Below, piece after piece: positions 24,721 to 35,970 of a stretch of 64,000 nt of DNA. The DNA is from Haemonchus contortus (Eukaryota; Nematoda; Chromadorea; Rhabditida; Trichostrongylidae). Below the pieces are notes generated by a model. That model searched no databases and was not told the origin of the DNA. It saw only the letters and a program-made list of their open reading frames with translations. A program made the translations under genes and the position numbers. The first letter of the stretch is position 1; each line of letters begins with the position of its first letter. Location of the stretch: the NCBI GenBank assembly GCA_000469685.2, contig LS997564.1, forward strand, positions 29,557,959 through 29,621,958, in the 5' to 3' direction.

Positions 24721-26910
24721 CCAGTATTCCTTATGGTAAGATGACCATGGTGAGCGGCATGCCTCCTGTCACACCTTTGAGCGGAGCTGCTGAATCCTTC
24801 GTTTCAATTAGCGCCCACTTCAGTGATGGGATAAAAGTTGCCACGACGATCGGATCCTTTTTTTCTCTTGAATCTTCCACTTCTTTATGAATTTCAATCC
24901 TTCCAAGTTTCTTCTGAAGAGCTTTCTTTACACATTGGCATTACCCTCGTGGCTACAAGCGTTGACGTTCAAATGAGATTCTAGCGGTTTTTGGTACTGT
25001 ATTTGGCAATGACTCGTGTAGAGTGCGGGAGAACAATTCAGTGTTCTATTTTTCCGGACCATTTTAATTCCATGCAGGCTGATCCTGAAAGAATGAAGAG
25101 TGGCCATCTTATGAATGATGTTCAAACTAACATCAGATTCCAGGGCCCTTTCAGTGGCCGAAAAAATCCCGTCTCAGATCGCAGAGGAAGGGAGGAATGC
25201 GCAAATCGGGAACGACTCCTTTCAATGTTTTCCCCTTCTCAATGGCTCGAGGGATAGTCGTATTACTCAATCATCTCTTGGCTGCCAATAAAGAAAACAA
25301 CCTGAACACTTCATCTTTTGCACTCTACCCTAACCGATGGGTGGATCCTGTATTTAGGAGCTCCTCGAGCTGCGACCTTCTGTAAATACCTCTGGGGTTT
25401 TCTGACACACACTAAAAACTATCAGCACAAAGGAAACACTTCGTGTAAAGTTAATAAAGTTGCACCAGCTCATTGGAAAGTTGGTGGAAGGCGTAACGCT
25501 CCCAGTAGGATAAACGTTTCGAGGGAAGTCAGCGCACTGCCAAGAAAGAAGTGATGAGCAACAGGTTGTTCTCGAATTGCTTCGGAACGTCAATCCGTAG
25601 TGGAAGGAGGCTTAGATGAAATTTTCGAAGAGAGAGTAAGAGGTGCTGAGTTAGAGCTGTACGAGGGAACCGAACAACACTGGGAGTTGATGACTTCTCT
25701 GCCAAGACACATGGAGCTAAAGCAGTAGAGGCTGCTTGAGATAATCATCCCACACAATACTGAGGCCGTTCAAGTAGGATTCGCGATTATCTGATCAGCT
25801 ACCTCGGAATTGTAAGGAGACAGTTTACGGAGTTTTTCCAGCAGCTCACTGCTGGCGCTTTACTATCCTCATTTAGAAGACGAGTTCCGCATCGAGAACG
25901 GTGACTGGGTGTCTCGTCGAGACGGTCACTCGCAATCAAATTCTCATCCGCGTACACTGATTGAGTTTATTTGTTCGAGTTTCATGCATCCAGTCAGCCC
26001 AGAGCGTTCGCGTACCAATCCTTCGGTTGGTTACGATCCACATTCTTCACGGAAAACTCGTACGCCTTCTCAGAGTACCGACCGTCTCGGACGACCACAG
26101 AAAAAAAAACTCGCACGAAACACCTTAGTGATAGCGATTCATCCAGTCATGCATACTAAAAGGACAAACGAATGAAAAGCCGATTTGTTGGAAGTTGTAG
26201 GTGAAATCTGGATGATGTCATAGTGAGAAGACCTGGCAGCTACCAGAACTTTCGGCGAGAGTCAGAAGCAGAAGGATATGATTTCTTGAAGTTACCGTTC
26301 TCCCTTTGAGAATGCTTCCCCATTGTCGACTCCCATTCGAAGTCGTGGCGATGTTTGTCCGTTTTAAGCCCAGGTCGATATGCAAGTCTCTCCTTTCGTC
26401 CTTTTGGACAAGTTCGGCTATAATTCACCTAAGCCTGGGATGATATACTAGATAGCGTCCGTGGATTCGATCTGGGATGAGATTACTTTACCACAGGGGT
26501 GATAGCTACGCCACTTTTTCACATCCGCCCACTTACGAGGAGTCAATTGGGTAATTGTTAAGAGAGTGTTGCAATAACTCAAAGGCCCTTACACTTGCGG
26601 GGCCCCAACTGAAACTTCAATTCACGCCCAGATCGCACTCCGTTATCAATGAAGTCTTAGCCTTGGAAATTCCAAATGGGTCTATCGCCGTATACCAACC
26701 CTGGAGGATAGAGGCCCCGCTAAAAGTGGTCCTTGGCCGACAAAAACATGCTTTTCGAGTACCCTTCGGGAGAGTATTATGTGAAATCCGAAGACTATAT
26801 TAGACACTGTCATGACAGTTATAAAGACCAGAGGTAGTCGTGCCTCGCAATGCCTTTTCGAGCATTTTCAAAGCTTCAGATTACTGAAAGTTGGTAAAAC
26901 CTTCGAAAGG
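24721..26910. other. No firmly supported gene
   Basis: Overlapping plus-strand frames of 62-88 codons occur at 24.99-25.55 and 25.91-26.18 kb. The second is Ser/Arg/Thr-rich and open in two phases. Moderately GC-rich sequence at 25.6-26.2 kb could be a decayed exon or old transposon. A tRNA-like fragment on the minus strand near 26440-26520 (AGATCGAATCCACGG) may be a SINE remnant. Confidence 0.3.
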
Positions 26911-26913
26911 TTA

Positions 26914-27264
26914 CCTCTTTGAAGAACGATACTGCGGTACTTCAGCTGAAATAGTTCTTTGTGGTCTACCCATGTTAGTAGTACTGTTGGCTAAGTTTGA
27001 TTTACCTGAGCTTTTATGAGAGCTGGTAGTTGCTCCATCTACAAAGGTGAGACCTGCATTAAGTAATTCATTTGTGAGCATCGGCATGGATGAGTTCAGA
27101 AAAGGGTAAGACCATCGACAAACAGGGTTGGAAGCTCTTCTCACAGAACCACGGGAGGTAAATGACCTCACTTGGTATCGGTTGGTTAACTCTTCATGGA
27201 TAGACACAGTTGAATCGAATGGTACAAATCCGGAAATCAGGAGTTTTTTAGTACTTTTAGTAGT
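26914..27264 (-). CDS. Candidate exon, about 117 open codons, unknown product
   Basis: The minus-strand frame is open from just after a TGA to TAA at 26911. There is no early in-frame ATG, so it should be an internal exon or a pseudogene. The composition is protein-like: LLISGFVPFDSTVSIHEEL, then a basic TSRGSVRRAS stretch that contains an R-R-x-S motif of the kind protein kinase A accepts, then a Ser/Thr/Asn-rich C-terminal part. Inside it, CAG/gtaaat (27005) and ATTTCAG (26946) bracket exactly 60 nt, so the segment can be read with or without a 20-codon in-frame intron. AAAGAG/gtaacc at 26914 is a plausible 3' donor. Upstream, a CTCCCAG acceptor at 27280 opens a different frame (NIYDELLKVLKNS, then stop), which suggests a frameshift. 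Confidence 0.35.
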
Positions 27265-28049
27265 TCATCGTAAATATTCCTGGGAGACATTGTACGATAT
27301 TACAAGACCTGGACAATAAATCAATTGCATTTATTTTCCACAGAAGTACGAGTACGAGGTTTACCCTAGTAAGTTCGACGACGCGAGGGAATCGAATTTC
27401 TTCCAATACAGTAGTTCCTCAAGTATCGACACAATCTTCCACCGAACAATACGCCCAATAGTTCACGCCCTATTTTTAGGTGGTTCAAAAATTTGTACTC
27501 GTTATATTGTCAAAACGCAACATCTTCCTCTGACTGTTGACCCGATTTTCACCATCGCCGCGCCACTTTCAGGTGAATGCACTCTCGTAGATGATTTAGA
27601 AGTACACATTCGTTTTCATCGTAAGATTTACTTCCTCTATTGTCAACTCTGACACCCTAATTTCTTTGCGCACGCACAGCTTCTTGTCGTACAATTGACT
27701 CTTACAAAGTCTCCAAAAAAGTTTTCTTTTGTTTTTTTTTGATAGATTTTTACAATTTGCTCGTTGTGCACTGCGAAGTAAGTGATAGACTTTTCCAGAA
27801 TACAGTCTTTGCATACCGTTGAATTTTTCCGAATATGAGTTTTTGATGTTTTCAGATTATCCAATACTTAAAACAACGATAGGCCATTCTCACCGGAAGC
27901 AATTTTTGGTAAAATAGCCTTTAAATCGAACAGTATCTTTAGGAGAAGTTCTCCGATAATTTTCAAATGATATCTTTCTGTCTTGATAGATTTCCTAAGG
28001 GCCTCGTTGGTGAAGGAGTTCACCGCGAAATAGCCGATAATATAGTCAT

Positions 28050-28155
28050 GGAATGTAGGATTCTGAGTTGGGAGCTTCACAAGGAGGAAATAGGATACTG
28101 AACTGAGAGTTTTACAAAGGGGAATGTAGGATTTTGAACTGGGAGCTTTACTGAA
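28050..28155. repeat. Tandem repeat, about 35-bp unit, three copies
   Basis: Copies start at 28050, 28086 and 28121. Each reads approximately GGAATGTAGGATTCTGA(A/G)(C/T)TGGGAGCTTTAC, with several differences, and the third copy is incomplete. Confidence 0.75.
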
Positions 28156-30304
28156 CTGCGCAAATATTTAGCTAGAAGCGATAGAAATTGAGAACTCGAC
28201 CGCCCTTCTAGCAGACTTCCAAATAGATTTCTTTTGGAAAGTGCTCAGTTCTTGAAACATCTACAGTTCAGAAAGCTAATGGTCAATGAGATCCTGTTGT
28301 TGGAAATTGCTACTAGTAGGATCCCACTGCGTGGTGGATCAGGTGCGTAGCGCTCTCCGCTCTAATCTATGGATTTTATCACCCCACCCATCCCTCGGAG
28401 CCTCAAATACTTGTAGTACACCAGAGCAGACCAAGCGCCAAAAGAAGAATTGGTAGAAATTGATAGGCTCCTCATCTCACTTCACCCACTATACTCTCCC
28501 GAATAATTGAATTCGAATCAAAGTTTTAACGAGATCAACGAGCTAACCTTCAGCTTTAGAACGAGAGATCTCTGAAGGACGTAGATATCTGATTTCATAT
28601 TCGCTGGCTATGCAGTCATTCTGTAAGCAAACACGAAAGCAAAACCTCCATCATGAGTCAAATGCATGGCTCATTCCTTGCATGTCTGACGAAGGCTCCC
28701 TCTTCACTGCTACTAGGTCCCCAGCTATCGTTATCGGTGAATAACGACACAGTTGCTCATTCGAGTAGGGCCGAAACCCATTCGTTGTCGTTCCCAGATC
28801 CCCGCAAGTTTCAATGAATGTCTCGACACGAAGTGCACAGAACCAAAAGCGGATCACGGGCAATTTCGAGGAGCGGACGACTTTCGCGCTGCAGTCGCCC
28901 CGTCACAATTTCACTTTCCTTGTTCACAGATGTTACGGAATAGGTCAAGTACGTACGTGGGTAACGCAGCCACCAAGCGACATGCCTCGTTTCCAGCGCG
29001 GTTGACCTAATTGCCGATGGGTGTAGTTGGCCTAGGCGGCGAGGGTGGACATCGCCTTTTGCGTACTCTTGCCCTCTCGATGTCTCGATCTCTTTAAGTC
29101 TCCATGTCGTCGTGTTCATTTTGCACAGACGAGGGGCTAGTGGTCAGTTGGTCAGTTATGAAATTTCCACATATCTCTCCTTGAGACATATCGGACGGAG
29201 TATCTCCATTGATATATATAAGTTCGCCATGTCGTCAGTCGGTCAACGTTCAAGGTTGAGCCGGATTAATGCAGCTACAGGAGTGGTTGTTGTAGAGGTT
29301 AGCACCAGACAACCTTGTAAATTACGAGGATTAAGCGGAAAGGAAATGTGTATCTAAGGACCTCTGCTCTCATCAATGACGTTTTAGGTTAACTGAACTT
29401 TGCAACATGTTATTTGTGACACCAAATTCAGGGAGTCTGGGATTTTCTCGGGACGGTTCGGGCAGCTTGTGCTTCAGATTGCCTTGAACTTCGCGGCCTT
29501 AATGCCAACCCAAAGTAGAAAGCCAAAAGTTTATGTTGGGAGTTTTACTGAATCATCCATGGATTTAGCGAGTACGCTGGGATGCTTACTCCTCAGTCAT
29601 TTTTGTGCCAACCACAGAATGGGAGCATAAAAAAGGGTTACAGATAATTTGATAATTATTGGTTGTTACTTATTGATCTAGTAGCGGAGATGTGTAATGG
29701 AGAAAGCTTGGTAGGCCTAGGCCTAACTTCCATGTTTTGCTGTATCATTAAAGTTTCTTCTGAGTTAAATTAAATTTAAAATGTTTTCGAAGTTTCTTTC
29801 AAACTTCGAATAAAGGGTGAGAAACCATAAACGATATCCTTTCTGCAGCGCTTCGATAAAATAGCTTCCAATCAGAATTTTTTCCATTGATCCAGGAAAT
29901 TCGAAGACTTTCCTGGGAAAACCAGAGCCCAAATAAAACTAGAGGTTCCCCGGAAAGGCATTAGAACTCACCAATGATTATCGGTTGGATATATCGCTCA
30001 TCCTCAAACCCTGCATCCTTTTTGCTACAACTACATACGAAAAGCGTCAACTTATTGAAAAGTATCTAACCTACCTGTTTGCTTCAGTATAACAAAAAGG
30101 CTTTCCTCTTACTAGCGTAGGAGTGACTTTTTGTTTTCTTATGTCTACAACTATTAAAAGCGATACACATACATCACTAATTGAGACTTGTGAATTTCGT
30201 TCACTCGTCAATCACCTTCAGTATAACCCAATTTCTTCTCACCAGATTTATCGCCCAAGAAGCTGTTACAGTTTTCTTAGTGGATCGAACTTTTAAGGCA
30301 TTGT

Positions 30305-30345
30305 CTGTGTGTGTATGTGTGTTGCACTGTGTGTGTGTCTATGTG
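30305..30345. repeat. TG-rich microsatellite, interrupted
   Basis: TGTGTGTGTATGTGTGT, then a short break, then GTGTGTGTGTCTATGTGT. Confidence 0.8.
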
Positions 30346-30750
30346 TCTCTCCTTCAATCGCTCTTACCGACATCGTGTTCCGACCTACTTTTTGCTACTC
30401 TCCGTGCCCTTCTATGTGAATTACGCTGATGTACTATTTTTCTGTAACCTTAAAAGGCCAACTTTGCTATTTCTTTGGACCTCGCTGCGTAATGTTCATT
30501 TTTTACATCCTTGTCATCAGGTAAATTGCGTATGCAGATTTCTAATTCAAAGTTTTATTAACTAGTGATCCTGCAGATTTGAACCTAACGGTAAAACCGA
30601 AATTTAGAATTTTTCTTCCAATTTTAACCAGTTCTGTTTTAAAAATGCCTGTCTCAACATTCAACGTGAATTATGTAAGGTTTGGGAGCTGGACCGGCTC
30701 ATAGATTTACTTGCCGCGTGACGACTCGATTATAAAGTCGTTGCTATCAC

Positions 30751-30794
30751 CCACTCAGACGGATTCCTTACCCCACTCAGACGGATTCCTTACC
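30751..30794. repeat. Perfect 22-bp tandem duplication
   Basis: A 22-bp unit starting CCACTCAGACGGATTCC is repeated twice with no differences, so the duplication is recent or an assembly artefact. Confidence 0.85.
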
Positions 30795-31306
30795 CCTCAA
30801 GCGATCATTGAGGGATGGAAAAATCGGTCGGCGTGGGTAGGCGCCCACCTAGGATTTGATCCTTTGGCCACAAGGTAGAAGAGTCTATAAATAAAACCCT
30901 ACGTCCAATCATGCGATAGCTGTAATAATGGTGAAATTAGCTAGCGGTAACCCTCAATCCTTTTGAAATGCGCCACATTTTTGACTTCACTTGGGACTGT
31001 AAAGGAATTGGAACGTGAATTTGATGTATTCAAAGCATTCACGTGGCCAACCGGTCTTCAATTTGATGCCTCTATAGTATCGCCTCCCTAAGAGGCCAGA
31101 TAACCAATTCATCCAGATTTTTACTCGACCTTCTTTCAATACATTTGGTGTTCTATCATGGAGTTTCTTTACTTCCAATGATCCATGTTTTTCATTCCAC
31201 TTGTCCTAATGAACTTTCTTGCGATCGTCATGTTTTGCTATTTTTTCAACTGAGCACCCTTACAGTACGGCCCCTTCAATTTGATGGCTTGTGCTAGAAT
31301 GTAATA

Positions 31307-31699
31307 GTGCTTTCAATCATTTTTCTTGCCGGTTTTGGAAACTTCCTCGTCAAGTTAAGCTCGATTGAGATATGCAAACATTGGCACAATCTCTTGGACT
31401 ACTTCGCTAAAAATCATCCGAAGGCAGACCACGCGGAACGTCGAGCTATGCACACTTTGCACATAGCTATCAGTGAATCCATAGAATATCGCTGGCAAAT
31501 AGCTGAAAAGCTTAGCTGTGGGTGTACTGGAACCATCAATCTTCCAAATAGCTTCATTCTTTGTCCTTCGAATGTTGATATAGAAAGTGCAGCTAGTGGT
31601 GCTGTCCAGTTGTTGTTCTCAACGACGAACTTTTCAAAAGAAATCGCGTACCTGTTCAGTTGCACTTTGTGCACTTTGTGTACTTTGATGACCGAGTGA
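31307..31699 (+). CDS. Open frame, 130 codons, overlaps an opposite-strand frame
   Basis: The plus-strand frame is open for 130 codons and has no ATG near its start. The central part is polar and protein-like (YFAKNHPKADHAERRAMHTL), followed by a Cys/Gly segment (KLSCGCTGTINLPN). Three 9-bp repeats at 31664-31690 encode repeated Cys-Thr-Leu at its end. The minus strand is open over nearly the same interval, so at most one is likely to be real. I recognise neither product. Confidence 0.2.
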   Translation: MLSIIFLAGFGNFLVKLSSIEICKHWHNLLDYFAKNHPKADHAERRAMHTLHIAISESIEYRWQIAEKLSCGCTGTINLPNSFILCPSNVDIESAASGAVQLLFSTTNFSKEIAYLFSCTLCTLCTLMTE

Positions 31700-31779
31700 A
31701 CATCATCTTCCAAACCATCTTGAGAGCTTCTTGTCATTTTCCGCTCATAGCTTTGCTTTTTCTTTGTTACCTGCGCCAT
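31414..31779 (-). CDS. Open frame from ATG, 121 codons, alternative to the plus-strand frame
   Basis: ATG lies directly after GTAAG and opens 121 codons. The N-terminus is strongly charged (MAQVTKKKQSYERKMTRSSQ), and the triple 9-bp repeat gives Lys-Val-His-Lys-Val-His. The remainder is mixed. A CAG/gtacgc donor-like site lies inside at about 31653, so the exon could end there after some 42 codons. Just upstream on the same strand, 31785-31872 is an open 88-nt segment between AAATTCAG and CCCAG/gtaag, another exon-like block. The evidence is slightly better than for the plus-strand frame because of the ATG. Confidence 0.25.
   Translation of the reverse strand: MAQVTKKKQSYERKMTRSSQDGLEDDVHSVIKVHKVHKVQLNRYAISFEKFVVENNNWTAPLAALSISTFEGQRMKLFGRLMVPVHPQLSFSAICQRYSMDSLIAMCKVCIARRSAWSAFG
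31664..31690. repeat. 9-bp tandem repeat, three copies
   Basis: TGCACTTTG occurs twice, followed by TGTACTTTG. It lies in open frames on both strands. Confidence 0.8.
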
Positions 31780-31850
31780 CTTACCTGGGTCGATTAGGAT
31801 GCGCTATGCACTCGATTACTACACAGGATTGCAATGGACTTTGAAAGTGC

Positions 31851-32054
31851 TTGGCCCTATGTAGACAAGGAACTGAATTTCAATTGAAGCTTTTCAATAA
31901 CAAACGATCACAACAGACAGGCTTCAAATCAGGACAGGTCAGAGAGTTCAGCTGCTTCTGTAAGTTCTCATTTAGGTACCTTTACCTATGTTGGAGCAAT
32001 TCAAGTAATGCTACTTCTAATGCAGCTTCTCCCAAGAGGGAACAAGATGAATGA
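31851..32054 (+). CDS. Small open frame, possible terminal exon
   Basis: Sixty-seven open codons end in TGA. The C-terminus is hydrophilic (SNASNATSNAASPKRE-like composition, ending KREQDE), with two possible N-glycosylation sequons. A GTAAGTTC donor-like site lies inside at about 31960, which leaves the real limits unclear. The product is not recognised. Confidence 0.18.
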   Translation: MALCRQGTEFQLKLFNNKRSQQTGFKSGQVREFSCFCKFSFRYLYLCWSNSSNATSNAASPKREQDE

Positions 32055-33384
32055 ACAATTCCTGGGTTGATGAATTTCATGCGATCACTTATATGTGCTG
32101 ATGAAATTTTGCCGCACTGGTATTCTCCTCTTAAAGGGAATTATCATACATCGGAGTCGAATAATGCCATATCCTTTTTTATTACCATCCCTTTCCTCTG
32201 CTGCCACCTCCCATCTTTCTTGTTTTCAAGCCTGCTCTATTATTAGTTAAGTACTATTTGTTAGAAGAATGTCTGATAAAGTTTGAGATGAGCTATCTTC
32301 ATCCATATCCTCGTTCCTGGCCCTACCACTCCGATGTGTTGCTCGCGATCACGTATTTCATTAAGTACACCCAATCGTCGGTGCGATACCATGGCTACTC
32401 CAGTTGGAACATCTAAGTTTCCGTTGCTGAAATTCTTCTCTCTGGAACACTCGGGAGCATCTTATTGTCTATAAAAAGAATTCAGAGGCGGTCTGATCCG
32501 CCGTGACTACCATCTACGGTATTCTACATCACTTGCTGTCAGCTTCCAGTAAAGATTTTTCGACTGTCTCTTGAACTATGTGAACCCAGTGCATCGTTCC
32601 TTACTCTTTCGCCCTCTTTCGAGGCCCTCTAAGAGTCCCGTTTGATCTTTGCACACTTTACCGCTGAGCGGGTGACTACCACCCGTTAACTGAAGATCAC
32701 GATGGAGTTAGTACTTCCGCGACGGCCTTTACCGATATGTTTGATAAACATTCGACTGTGCTTCGTTGATGACCCGCCACGAGTCGTCGAGTCGAGTACA
32801 AAGTGTACTGTATAATCGTCGTAGGACCTCTAACAAACACATACTCTCTCTTACCTTTACAAACATTTCGGTATTCCACGTGCCGCTTACCCGAAAGCTC
32901 CACAACGCTTTCTGTCTAGAGCTTTTGCCAATCTATACTACGGGCTTCTTCACTTGTTGTCCATCTGCCGTATCAAGCAAATGTTTATGTTTATGGTATA
33001 TTTTAGTAAATAGTAAACACACATCGCCCATATTTAAATTAATGTTTGCTAAAAAGGGACTGACTATCACCACCGACGCCTTGAAATTTTCGTGGTATCG
33101 GGTTTTATACTTCCGCGTCTTCGTGTTGATCCACTAGTTCCCTTGAATTTTTTGACTTCTATCGTATCTCTACCTACAAAGCCTGAGATTACCGTACCTA
33201 TGCGGTTTGAAGAGCCGTTTCTGATTTTCTTGACCCATGGCCACCCCTGAACGGTAATGATTGGCGCTGCCATCTGAAAATATTTCCAATTGCTTTTTTT
33301 CCGGCGAAAAAATCCCAATTTCTATTCCTGCATCTCAAAGTTTCAATAGATGTTTCTCTTTTCTCAACTGGTCATTATAGAAAC
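32055..33384. other. No supported gene
   Basis: The largest frame is a 123-codon plus-strand one at 32766-33137, overlapped by a 68-codon minus-strand frame. It has no ATG-plus-splice context that I trust. Confidence 0.35.
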
Positions 33385-33560
33385 GGCGGCGACAGTTGGC
33401 GCCCCGTGGACAATGGCCGCTGTCGTCGCCGCCTCGGCGCTCGTTTGGTCAGGCTCCCGAGCGGCGTCTCCTCAATGGGAGCGCTATTCCTTGGTCGACT
33501 AGCCTCGTTCCGTGTTACAAAACCGTGTCGTCCCGTGAGGGACGACGAAATTAAGGAGAG
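33385..33560. promoter_or_regulatory. CpG-rich patch with hairpins, promoter-like
   Basis: This patch is much richer in CpG than its surroundings. It contains GGCGGCGACAG at 33385-33395 and CTGTCGTCGCCGCC at 33420-33433, which can pair with a 3-nt bulge. It also has a perfect 8-bp stem, GTCGTCCC and GGGACGAC, with a GTGA loop at 33527-33546. An ATG at 33413 (context GACAATGGCC) opens a 29-codon frame that starts MAAVVAASALVWSGSR and ends at 33502. This could be a short first exon or an upstream ORF. The promoter reading is inference from composition. Confidence 0.25.
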
Positions 33561-34866
33561 AGACGGACGAGAGTTTACATTTACTCACGAAACTCGACCT
33601 CGTTTTTGTGCCTTTCACTATTGGCCGACCCACACAATTTTTTTGCAACCCTATGGAACTCTCTCGACAGGGTTTTTTGACCATTGACCATATCTGCTTA
33701 TTATAAATGCCTTCATTAGTTGAAATGATAACACTCATTAGTTTCAGTCTCGGACACACGGGTGGACCTTGACTTTGTTCTCGGGCTGTCTTGAGATAGT
33801 GCAGTATGAGGGGACTAAGCATCTTGTCTTCCGACCAGATACCATGGTAAAGCTGAGCGGTTGACCTCCGGTTTTGGTGACCCTTACTGCATCAAGTTTT
33901 TCAAGGGGTTTTTCAAGATTTCAAATACTCTAAACTCTTTTTCCCTTAGTCTTGGGCTTGGAAAGGCACATAAGGCTTCATCAGAAGGTTTTTCGAGGAA
34001 CAAATGAAGGTGTTCAGAGAGAGGTCTTGGATCCTACTCTTTACTTCCCATTTTCAGCACATCGGTACTCTCAATTATCTAGCAATCTTTATTACTTGGA
34101 AGCTGGAAGCCACCTCAAATGAAACGCGTTCATAGAACCCTTTGACCTTCTCTCATGGGTAAGGAATGGGTGATACTGCCGATAAGCAAAATGAGGTAGA
34201 TTAAGAAGAAGAAAGTTAGAAAGTTCCAAAATCTTGGAAGCAATTTGTGGCTCATCAAGTGTCCCACTGCTCTATATTCCTTGAACGCCAGCTCATGCTA
34301 TTTTTCAGAACTTTCTCTGCCTTTTCTTCCCAGTTTCCTATCCCTCAGTGCCCTTTTTTCTATCGATCTCTCAAGTTCCAATCAAACTTTTTTACTTGTT
34401 ACTTTGTTCTCTTCTCCCTCTTACCTTAGTTCTCACATTTAGATCGAGGTCAAGGTGTCCTCATTCATTTTTGGTTGTCCTAGAACAGTCAACGCGTGAA
34501 TAGCTGTAAGTATAGAGCATTCCTTTGGAAACTATTCAGCGTTCTTGCTTCTGGAAAATGATTTTTTCATAGATTTTCACTTTTTATTGCTCTGCACTTA
34601 TCTCGGTACTATTTTTCGTTTGAAAACTCTTTGATTTTGTCCTGCGATTTTCGTCGGTCGTTGCTTCCCTCCTGTATCATTACCAATCTCTCCTATAAAG
34701 TGCGTCTGTTGTTCCGCCATATTGAGACGATATTACCTACATTCTTATCTTTTATAGGCGCCGTCGATACACACCTACACCTATGTATATTGGAAAGGAT
34801 GACCCATCATCGGTCGTATCGTCGCCATCTTCATTCGCAAATCGCCCTGTTACAAGTATTCGTTTA

Positions 34867-34906
34867 AATTATACCGTATTCACTTTAATTATACCGTATT
34901 CACTAT
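34867..34906. repeat. 20-bp tandem duplication
   Basis: AATTATACCGTATTCACTTT is repeated once, with the last two bases changed to AT in the second copy. Confidence 0.8.
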
Positions 34907-35940
34907 TGTTAACTACCGTATCGCAACCAGTTAAAACGAGCTGAAACTAGTTTTCACAGTATGACTATTACTGTATCGTCTGTGTGGGAGAGAGTGTGTC
35001 ACAGTGTGGCGGCGAAGATTAAATCCTTATGAATGACTGTTGCTTTTCAGTTTTTGTCCCATTCGGGACCATTTCTATTTGGGACCTTTGCCCACATTCT
35101 ATAAGGCTGTTCTAAGGACTTTTAGTTTGAATTAGTTTGGAACAGATAACTGTTTCATGTGTGAGAATGGGGAGAGAGCATAAATTTTACAAAAGAGCAG
35201 AATAGGGGTGAATTAGGTTCGGGTGATTGCCAGAGAATGTTGACCATTAAATGAAATGGCCGGAATGTGGGACAGATCGTTAAGGTTCAAGATTTTTACC
35301 GTGTTAGGAAGGACGCACTCAGAAGCTCCCAGATCAAGTGATCCTCCAAGCAGGCCCATAAGTTCAACTTTTCTAACTTCAAAGGTTTTTTTATGGATCC
35401 TGCCAACTTCCTCTAGGAGTTTTCATGCGAAATGTTCCATTTTTTTGAGTAATCGAATGAATCCTAGATACCACTCACTAATTTTTTTTGGGCGAGCTGC
35501 GGAAGAGCTTGGCTATCAGTTGAAACCCTACTCATGGATGTTTTTTTGAATAGCCTTTCAAGAAAGTCTCTTCTCACCGTATATCCATGTGACATGGGTA
35601 ACCCTCGGAGCATTTGTCCACTTTCAGGCCTAGTTTGAATCGTTGTCTCTGGGTACTGTATAAAATTGGATCTAGGTCTGTTATTGTCCCAGTTGTGAAC
35701 CTTGAGTCCTACTAAGAGGAAGCTTTCGAAGTTTCTTGTAGATACAACCTTGGATGGGTTGCTCTTGCTTGGGTTGTCGAAATGATAGAACAGCCACGGC
35801 CATGCTATATTTCATCGTATCCCTTTTTCTGTTCCATTCTATGTCTAGATGATTTCACTTGACCCTGAACCAGATCAGGCAAAACTACTGCGATGAGGTA
35901 AAAAGCGAGAAAAGCGAAAGCATCAGAGATTTGTCTTTGT

Positions 35941-35970
35941 GTCTTGTGTGTGTGTGTATGTGTGGGTATG
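35941..35970. repeat. TG microsatellite
   Basis: TTGTGTGTGTGTGTATGTGTGGG with one A interruption. Confidence 0.75.

Larger units (their letters stand above)
27280..31306. other. No firmly supported gene; several simple repeats
   Basis: Short frames on both strands only. Contains the three-copy repeat at 28050-28155, a TG-rich stretch at 30305-30345 and a 22-bp tandem duplication at 30751-30794. A somewhat GC-richer patch at 28.75-29.1 kb is open on both strands (85-102 codons), but no start or splice evidence decides between them. Confidence 0.35.

Noticed and set aside
30421..30440. Tyr-Ala-Asp-Val in a plus-strand frame, recalling the reverse transcriptase YADD motif
   Set aside because: The motif is incomplete and no other reverse transcriptase signatures surround it.
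31959..31978. Donor gtaagttc and acceptor CATTTAG as a mini-intron
   Set aside because: The implied intron of about 16 nt is too short for known spliceosomal introns.
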